DNA of 64,000 nucleotides, from positions 52,437 through 116,436 of the IMG/VR virus record IMGVR_UViG_3300028043_000001. One strand, given 5' to 3'. The notes beneath the pieces are model-generated. The model did not search any database and was not told the origin of the DNA. It worked only from the letters and a program-made list of their open reading frames with translations. Positions within the stretch are counted from its first letter, which is position 1, and each line of letters opens with the position of its first letter. This stretch comes from a virus. Position numbers and translations under genes: made by a program. Below are positions 61,001 to 64,000 of the stretch, one piece after another.

Positions 61001-64000
61001 CATTGAAAAACAGGTCCAAGAGGCGGTCAAATTATCCCAGGGGGGAGAGTCACAAAAAGCCAAGGAGAAATTGAAAAACATTTATGCCGATATGATTAAC
61101 CGCATCACAAAGGACCAAGCAGAATTTGACATCCTCGCAGAAAACCTTTTCAAAAAAACTGGAAAAACTCCCGCAGAAGAAACCCAAGAGGTGTATCGCG
61201 ACAAACTAAAGAAGCTTTTAGAAGGCCCCAAGGCCATGGAAGAATTTTTGCTTTACCTTGAAAGAACTCGGGGAGCTGAATTGGGAGTAGAGGCGTCTCG
61301 GAAATCCGCTGAATCTGTACACCAAGATCGATTAAAAACGTTAGATGAAGAAAAGCGGAAGCTGGACATAGAGATTCAACAAATACTGGCAAACCTTGAC
61401 AAAGTTTCGAAGGAGAGGATATTCAAAGAGAAAGAGGTTGAAGCAGCACTAAAAAGGGTGCATGACTTAGAACGCCAAGCTGCCGATATTGAAGAACAAC
61501 GGTACCAAGAAGAGACACGATTTCAGCGTCAACACCGTTTCAAGGGTACTATAGTTTATGAAGAAGCGGAGAAGAGAATAAAAGCTGAAGGGGCGCGGAG
61601 ACGGGAGGAGCGTCACCTCAAAGAAATTCAAGACGATAAGAGGTTGCTTGATGAAAGGTTCAAAGCATTCGAGTCAATGATCGAACACTGGCTGTATGGA
61701 TTGTACCGCTCGTCTGCTGTGCGCATAGATCTTGAAAAGGCTTTGAGTGTAGAAAAATCCAAACAGGTAACTATTGATTTAAGCAAGTATGTAAAAGTGG
61801 TTGGCGGAGCAGACATTTCCAAGCTGTCTCCAGAGTTTGCGGCCGCCCTTGCGCAGCTTGCCAAAGATTTTTATACAATGTTCGGGAAGCCATTGGTAGT
61901 CACTAGCGGGTTTCGCACCGAGGAGTATCAAAGACAACTTCGCGCAGAATTTGAGGCTGGTACAAGAAAGGGGCCGGTTGCTACTGCTGAGTTAAGCAGA
62001 CACCCTAAAGGGGAGGCTGTAGATGTCGACAAAGAAACCATGGTGTTGTTGAGACAAATGGACTTGGCTAGGTACGGCTTGGAAAATTTAGCTCGCATCA
62101 ACGACGAGATCCATATTCAGCGGCAAAAAATGACTAAGGGCGTTGTCATAACTTCGAAGGAGGTAGCTGAGGGAGCGAAGCAAGGTCTGGAAGAGATAGT
62201 CATTTTTCTAGAAGTTTGGGCACCCAAGCAACCACAGCGAGTTAAACAGCGAATTGAACAGCTGTTGGCTGGCTTTAGAAACGTACCTGGGGAGTTTATA
62301 ACGCGCCGCTTAGAAGTTATGGATCGTCTAATGAAAGTTGCAAAAGTTGTTGGAGTTGACCCCGATCAGATTTTCAACCTTTTTTGGGGTCCTGTTGGCA
62401 ATCTTCTCCAGTCCGGTGCTTTTATTCCTGAAGGCATGATCAGAAGATATTTCGAGGCTTTTGGTGAGCGCGTTGACAAAACTCGCTCTGCCTTTATTTC
62501 CGGCCACCAAAAGCGTGAAGAGGCCCAGAAAATCATTCGTTCCTTCTTTGAGATAGAAGAGTATTGGAAGCCCGAAATGCTTCCAAGAATGTTTCGCACT
62601 GTTTCGGTGGTTGCAGAAGCGGCTGGGCTTAGTGGCCGCCGTGTGTATGATATGATGATACAATTTTTCAACCCGGATGCCCTTCGTAAAATTCTCGAGG
62701 GTAATTTAGAAATATCTGCAGAATTTTTCCTGATGTTTCAAGAACAAGCGAAACAGTGGCTGAGTGGCAATATTCCAGTCCGAATGTATAAGACGTTCGA
62801 GTCAGCTCTCAGAGACATGATGCAGTCAGGGGAGATATTTACTACGCGCGCTTTAGACACGTATGCCAAAGCCCTAAAGTCCTTTCCTACAGTAGATTTG
62901 ACGGCGGCCGCTCAGGATTTTGTTAAATACTACCACATGTTGGCGCAGAGGAAGCCCGACTTTGGAGTGAAAGATTTACAAGCAATGATTTCCTATATGT
63001 CACAGTTTGGCGCTACTTCCGAAGAAAAGTGGAAGGCTATCGGTGATATTGCCGAGTCGCGCATCCAAAAAATTCGTAGTGAGTGGAAGAAAGCGGGGAG
63101 TGACCTCCTTGAAGACACTTCCGATATTAAGCAAGGCTTTGAAGCGATGTGGTGGGCAGCTATTAAAGGCCTATCTGATTTTGCTCAAAAGATGCGCAGC
63201 CCCCTCAAGATGCTTTCCGACACAGTCTCGGGTACTTTGGAGTCTATGAGGAGTTCTTTTGAGGAGTATCTCTACGATTCAATATTGCGCCAAAGGAAAC
63301 CATTCCAGGAGTATGTAAATAAGTTTGCACAAGATTTGGCTCGCATGTCATCTAAAAATATTTCCGAAATGGTTTTCGGTGGCCTCTCGCGTTTTTTACT
63401 CAGCGGCTTGGAAAGCTTGTTTGGGATTGTGCAACCAAAAGGGCCTCAACCTGGAATGACGGCTGCTGAGACTCAAAAGGCTGTTACAGATGTACAGAAA
63501 TGGGCTGAAGGTAGAGGGGAAAAAGTCGCGACCCAGGTCTACCAAAAAACCTCAGTGCAGTTAGACGTGCAAAGAAATTCACTCTTAGAACGAATTCTTA
63601 TGGCCATTTCCACCCTGGGTAGAAAACTAGGCGCAAGTACTCCTGAAACGCCAGAAGAACCTTCCATTCCAGAATCCTCCTCTGAGTATCCCGAAGGCTT
63701 TAACCCCACTGAAGCGGGGTATGGAGGCTGGCCTCTTGAGGGTGCAGCTCCCGAGATAACTTCCATGGGAGCCGCTGGGGCAGAAACTACTGGTCTCTTT
63801 GGTGGCATATTAGGCCAAATCGCGTCGTTTGGTTCTTGGATTTGGAGTCTAATTTCACAACTTTTCACCAGCATCGGCGGCATTTTCATGAAGATTCTCA
63901 GCAGCCTTGGAAGTTTATTCGGGTTTGGGATGCATGAAGGTGGACTTGTGTTCAGGCGCTTCCAACTTGGTGGTTGGGGTGCCGGGGCCGGAGGAGGAGG
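49068..64000 (+). CDS. Giant tape-measure protein, at least 4,977 codons, with embedded enzyme-like domains
   Basis: The frame stays open to the window edge, so the 3' end is missing. It starts ATG after GAGGTGA, directly behind the chaperones. The TP901-type core is near residues 3445-3485 (LSFTELSAILAVLNDN, MLKGSKAG), and hydrophobic helices lie near 3250-3265, 3665-3685 and 3715-3760. Long heptad-rich stretches fill the rest. Separate enzymatic-looking domains are given as own entries (methyltransferase-like, PD-(D/E)XK, M15 peptidase). Near the window end it has the Gly-rich HEGGLV-type C-terminus typical of tape measures. Tape length sets tail length; the fully helical length would be about 0.15 nm per residue, roughly 750 nm, an upper-type estimate since inserted globular domains do not count. 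Confidence 0.9.
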   Translation, partial: MSRLEYFLKIDTKDLDTALNKLTQAGKAFDSLSSKGRSFSLGSSVEATVKGLSNMQYALERLGPVVDALNSKYEKWGAAKFRQDPSIDPLRLTFLSLVHQIETATTKYERFISVLAQTPAATSRFGLKLGKLFTTDPEIEINKLNRALTSLEQRKKVGKILEGDYEKELTKLTTALTKAEKDLASVDLSVSVRERLKEVAAHVSGLEKYTRLVEKTEKELARLEHLRGTKKGAKIPADEFKQRHELLETRLRDAYAGEVLAKQRYDLLSKIIDVGPEAVKILKQIGDGYGEIATKVGQRAAGTLPSTLELAPLKSRAERLERELTSIKRREAAELSQPAPPRVDLKKVADLERQRSKMLESLEQSQSFLTFPPLNVGDRPFREIYKEEVSEYVKLLKQLRAARQHGAVTREDVLPIIRGEEFNFSSLAYLQSHPKKMGLHETQPAYPAILREWKERIPDIIENLNSFVGFLKEKLPGREFIEVAAGSGRLARILKDKGIQILDASDKFEEDYFAEGGVERAKQLGVKQRDAIQAIKKFPEAGSVLLSWPEFRSDLAERVAKALKPGQYLTYVGEGLGGATGTDEFFAALKEQFELIAELPLKTITGMRDEVQIWRKKGDVKARVQQLERELASTHKEIAQLQPAIKPTTTTGAPLLPSPEGQSAYYAEEGRRWVAVASRAASSLSGGLMGGLDRLLENVDYNAIFERALAEVGDPLQAVRLASTRSGRSKGAEEKLQQIHDKLQDWLLSPELLDLFNKIASGYGPLLPQSVKDAFKVMRDPQTGKVIVGKYAKFLLDLEKQATEIVDQIAGESGLGVTAKPKPGYGSTFTLNTEKEASQIFDEMTKLTARQVFLESILKHGRKESAAELESILKKQEEVLTLKEQDVERAKEAHAVGTKAHAEEMRSLSAKRAELGRIYAAKPQDPRALAAYRMEMDTVNEKMQESRSRHAALTSDLQRAETEFQKTEKIVKNLGFAYESAQAAEKLAAKGQAAVPPAWITFSQRELKEVKTRLQELGVLWDTLRTREHLEILPPAERVGRDIMRSKRTTVAIPYDASWEQLAEDYPEEYFQELGKRISDDVKMSRPDLYESLGLKEDFEQLEASEAQSQAIVRRRMQDSGLTPLNAFLTGIKNVRELFTSMFREPGHDLASLNQLLGQFDRTVRRSPEAISEFDQRTQQVLSHLEPAIGEVTGYVKRDWSDATLTMSAKFLDFLDVMKDVDPKFLARERKQLDEFYGALQRVPLASILSSMSKVKDLALEGFYRPGALDEAQAELFKVSETLSLTGKDFEKVKIKASGLAQSLNTQVLDQALTVLEDVWRSPARGAHALQEAEAAFKAFTHETVKTTEGAKTVFREVPITQIEPIYQAWRKVYDVVERYQKRVQEGGDQKEGKQFLQRLSAFPFLTEEKTSTLANVLKLAPDESARRVLLEYARWLGGDYVEEIEKAAINLDLRKVFKKIAGSAPKGIIADFEPQFAAAFQGLQHAFVQAKEPIEAINLVRKLALEMGFLASNIKEVGVNAAGITGSLGHLAKLTGEARFGTLTSESVPEWNKMIKGLKESTLILGHEHLPALKAIEQAWNNTGDSERKYFASMLKHKRLGRELADHMIEFFGARTSKEPLAFEGFHFEEVAGLKKPGEAFEWLLQQTDDVVGFVEQMRVIGKQWKPLSQDVIFPGSLDVIRSSISSMGRITENWLPWIIETLAKEGPGAIPIAAYKPSLVEHLPKLRERIAKSRESVVGEGTPIESTMLTSLDVQAIKMQLVISLFEKLRSAIRTGKVETIDWGKETANASQKASSAIEGSYQHLVGGLQKFLRGGEHVTGALTEMMRMPLGQEGGFGLKAVLSRQFVESLSPVQISKISVGLGEVATQAPEIANEAVRNLFLTRLREASKIIGTYVRSHAFEIDPEEHAEALLEAKSALKVASSNFMKYIPKTVRELAKTPSQLEELFMQQIIQAETGIVPPMTVTTRATHQAGTSAKKVATSAEQMSVALKDVAEFFGKGVAFATYCAAENRKGLVKNLSEAPLAEMYEGPRSRSFAALARSGVIPPEQFFMFSGKHGFDSIWSVKKAYDKYLQPQEVPEMVEVVKEQIQNINRERAEAISRAKKAGEEWQHLPQPIEEIVYYAQEYALQKRGGLGTTYLQAIREAADQLGIRLHEVAPVTYDLRRASTRFEGSLTDMAVKAVAANRAMERGTAATEEVNREFQQYGLRFQPSERLGRRALSPSGFQAISKEYPTSDVTWFAGDAKSYLMAPIGTAIHEVVLKNVLGALVKSVLKGSKVAGEQLLSLLKGTSAEPPISEGELKRQLDTQFREAVSQKGMNAEALIKSAGTTMDKTQDTMLAAAQNILGNMFRAIGHIIEVEGGEKFLESSEALVAAMKSKEIRISPEFAPLGPQGAPLKVLQKKFPQAAFLIEEINQALGPDMAAAFLKSFSGTMDLLVQVGDQARILDLKTTTWEAKQKHAVQLVGYQRLLGLLSDAVKVSGLGIMPGLDVATSPEKWIKWIDRAKLEPAVRDFFDFLMQPFVDIPQVREYVQAHPNLARSIKNLVMNYQTNIQTGFKDAIKVAPRISVDAVAETLLPEAQAKPVEQKVLQDINLIERLGAMQVGALRQLRKQMARDQEKIADELRDLGGGAGQEFTPTTSGLLKSWQAYGAFIKAIDAELAKPDVRKTAKRPIAELSETTKADVATYLQDLAGLEKQIPASIQELTLLKLMALTNQKDTMSKALSETADTVKEGEGKITNIVGELFKEVGKTKEEKPVLLNIFDAINAKKFPLAEVGHAWGEYGHAISRQGKPIESFTAALSALQQTARQFIGGFAQYGGTVPFLDDLIKRYNETATAEKRLVPFGEKWQQGRAIAQEIGETQANLAKLDRMLLKDLPAAEALGVAAERVALESKLIALAKEQLAIIEYMSEALKKVVTQEDLLKEARARSVEEVKSLAVALKVGKIQEATALSGSEARLAGMEPLIAAQERLRILLTQAAFQNLGATGVVPGLGETAFGYGIPIATSADILTKFLGANEKDLQMRLERFRAAFGGNLSQLMKDVNVFSELSGVPVFDTTILEKLEAKLAKVQVLRAGATDDRFVKREEELTRLLGTEQVRALEHVTLVWEKLEKERARYKETARGIEKEKAIEVGRENLSKFRADLADYNKEIDNMLRMGRTSETRFARQHEVGRIVQEIHKGMAELTPLYGETHFEPLAKEFKEVSEEARKTQIYARGGLTLWERLTNTVKSARNEFADLFLYQVRWYTSMLIFWGIFNKITEGFGALVNAQRDIERATINLREQSGEVVANYHRLELISRTAIFGAMVRLGLDSRQASEALYQLGSAGLTAREALAAMGPVTDLVVGTQADMRETVKTVAGLYNVLSGSVSQTSTVLEAAGLQMQSHSRFTESAIAQATRFRQITDVLAMIFRDHQVEMYELNLGYQYSIASADMAGLSFTELSAILAVLNDNMLKGSKAGRAVNDILVGLAKQPYDVLASFREMALMLAEGMPSKAQRIRAVVEDWNKAKFENKTIFQTLGELAKLVEATGMEVGVLGRTFENFGIVGGRAFAPIMKYWKEIEIEQLRLHHSAAGVSEVMAERMSNTMERNAQKVSAFIQKSFYELFLMIHNVSAFGLSTLAKLGTSVSGFSENVRRGFETDTGVSFWGRMFETALNFLPLILLVGGSIASFGGLATNVFTRVGARAIGVVTSLTALRASGMGLVGVFTGVAGVIGNFIALLFTAPFWKFIAGAVLVSLAIGGLTALFRKLTMTVDDFAAEAEKSFADFSEDVSKRNQKIQESISKVSTTLKLRREAEEAMQEVANKGAKEPVTDEQVARVQRYGVMVGASREELSKKVETVGDLTALYNKLDPLYQKVLNDMKTEEFQLDLTSKGWIKYRKAIEDAMRAKREAEAAEKRLREKPLPIPLAPGFFGGGYIEPTDAELKSREAEAAMRRRDAEKQEKSAADAALQQFLSTIVGAMQHVDIEKQVQEAVKLSQGGESQKAKEKLKNIYADMINRITKDQAEFDILAENLFKKTGKTPAEETQEVYRDKLKKLLEGPKAMEEFLLYLERTRGAELGVEASRKSAESVHQDRLKTLDEEKRKLDIEIQQILANLDKVSKERIFKEKEVEAALKRVHDLERQAADIEEQRYQEETRFQRQHRFKGTIVYEEAEKRIKAEGARRREERHLKEIQDDKRLLDERFKAFESMIEHWLYGLYRSSAVRIDLEKALSVEKSKQVTIDLSKYVKVVGGADISKLSPEFAAALAQLAKDFYTMFGKPLVVTSGFRTEEYQRQLRAEFEAGTRKGPVATAELSRHPKGEAVDVDKETMVLLRQMDLARYGLENLARINDEIHIQRQKMTKGVVITSKEVAEGAKQGLEEIVIFLEVWAPKQPQRVKQRIEQLLAGFRNVPGEFITRRLEVMDRLMKVAKVVGVDPDQIFNLFWGPVGNLLQSGAFIPEGMIRRYFEAFGERVDKTRSAFISGHQKREEAQKIIRSFFEIEEYWKPEMLPRMFRTVSVVAEAAGLSGRRVYDMMIQFFNPDALRKILEGNLEISAEFFLMFQEQAKQWLSGNIPVRMYKTFESALRDMMQSGEIFTTRALDTYAKALKSFPTVDLTAAAQDFVKYYHMLAQRKPDFGVKDLQAMISYMSQFGATSEEKWKAIGDIAESRIQKIRSEWKKAGSDLLEDTSDIKQGFEAMWWAAIKGLSDFAQKMRSPLKMLSDTVSGTLESMRSSFEEYLYDSILRQRKPFQEYVNKFAQDLARMSSKNISEMVFGGLSRFLLSGLESLFGIVQPKGPQPGMTAAETQKAVTDVQKWAEGRGEKVATQVYQKTSVQLDVQRNSLLERILMAISTLGRKLGASTPETPEEPSIPESSSEYPEGFNPTEAGYGGWPLEGAAPEITSMGAAGAETTGLFGGILGQIASFGSWIWSLISQLFTSIGGIFMKILSSLGSLFGFGMHEGGLVFRRFQLGGWGAGAGGG
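50430..50945 (+). other. Methyltransferase-like domain within the tape measure
   Basis: About residues 455-626. EFIEVAAGSGRLARILKDKG (motif I, Glu482) is a SAM-binding loop; then ILDASDKF (acidic second strand), SVLLSWPEF (motif IV-like), LKPGQYLTYVGEGLGG and a C-terminal strand pair. The loop EVAAGSGRL fits the class I fold better than chance. Catalytic activity and substrate are unknown. Confidence 0.65.
55800..56650 (+). other. PD-(D/E)XK nuclease-like domain within the tape measure
   Basis: About residues 2245-2530. The signature order of RecB/Cas4/AddB-type nucleases is present: PIGTAIHEVV (His2262), SGTMDLLVQVG (Asp2440), RILDLKTTTW (Asp2453, Lys2455), and AVQLVGYQRLLG (Gln2468, Tyr2472). 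All motifs are in frame with the tape measure and in the expected order, with a helical insert of about 175 residues between the first and second. The match is by eye; a fold search would settle it. Confidence 0.7.
61800..62125 (+). other. M15-type peptidase domain within the tape measure
   Basis: About residues 4245-4353. LVVTSGFRTEEYQRQL is the start of the VanY/D-Ala-D-Ala carboxypeptidase M15 fold, SRHPKGEAVDVD provides two zinc ligands (His4312, Asp4319), and DEIHIQ the third (His4349). Such domains cut peptidoglycan cross-links during entry and are known in tape measures. Intact ligands suggest activity. Confidence 0.8.

Overview
The window is one continuous segment of a tailed bacteriophage genome (Caudoviricetes, HK97-type head, tail tube plus a giant tape-measure protein), probably assembled from an uncultured source. 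Evidence: terminase, HK97-type portal, prohead protease, major capsid protein, connector, tail tube, two chaperone-like ORFs and a tape measure in canonical order; near-gapless gene packing with many ATGA/GTGA overlaps; AGGAGG-type ribosome binding sites; frequent GTG/TTG starts. The host is a bacterium, but nothing here names it. No tRNA, CRISPR array, integrase or insertion sequence was seen.

Layout. (1) 1-1855: end of an SbcC/Rad50-like ATPase and a FolE2-type GTP cyclohydrolase with a long N-terminal extension. (2) 1944-4384: very small genes, including zinc-ribbon proteins, one matching the C-terminal zinc finger of isoleucyl-tRNA synthetase, and short membrane/coiled-coil proteins that could be lysis genes; closed by a hairpin. 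(3) 4440-11488: a surface-sugar or modification island of three glycosyltransferase genes, four methyltransferase-like genes and a radical SAM/SPASM protein. (4) 11550-17063: a sigma70-like promoter, then dUTPase, thymidylate-synthase-like protein, a small exported protein, QueC, a mediator-like and an SSB-like protein, RecA and zinc ribbons. (5) 17067-24586: small terminase, trypsin-fold protease, P-loop kinase, large terminase interrupted by an intein, the only reverse-strand gene, portal, and a nucleotidyltransferase-like protein. (6) 24567-32905: ATP-dependent DNA ligase fused to a LigD-type phosphoesterase domain, then putative head-fibre/lectin proteins with duplicated genes and 14-residue repeats. 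(7) 33001-35516: prohead protease/scaffold and major capsid protein, a strong terminator, and a hairpin-rich intergenic region. (8) 36023-49067: further virion proteins, connector and neck proteins, a large multi-domain glycosyltransferase/TPR protein, tail tube and chaperone-like proteins. (9) 49068 to the window edge: an open tape-measure gene of at least 4,977 codons.

How it fits together. dUTPase plus thymidylate synthase would supply dTMP. FolE2 and QueC belong to the pathway to preQ0 and suggest a 7-deazaguanine product for tRNA or DNA, although the other enzymes of that pathway are not in the window. RecA, the SSB-like protein, the mediator-like protein and the SbcC-like ATPase form a recombination set. 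Terminase, portal, protease and capsid build and fill the head. The most unusual observations are enzyme-like domains inside the tape measure (a methyltransferase-like fold, a PD-(D/E)XK nuclease signature and an M15 peptidase) and a nucleotidyltransferase plus ligase/phosphoesterase pair, reminiscent of end-joining repair, placed between portal and capsid genes.

Limits: all assignments come from reading motifs by eye. No database search, structure prediction or composition calculation was run.
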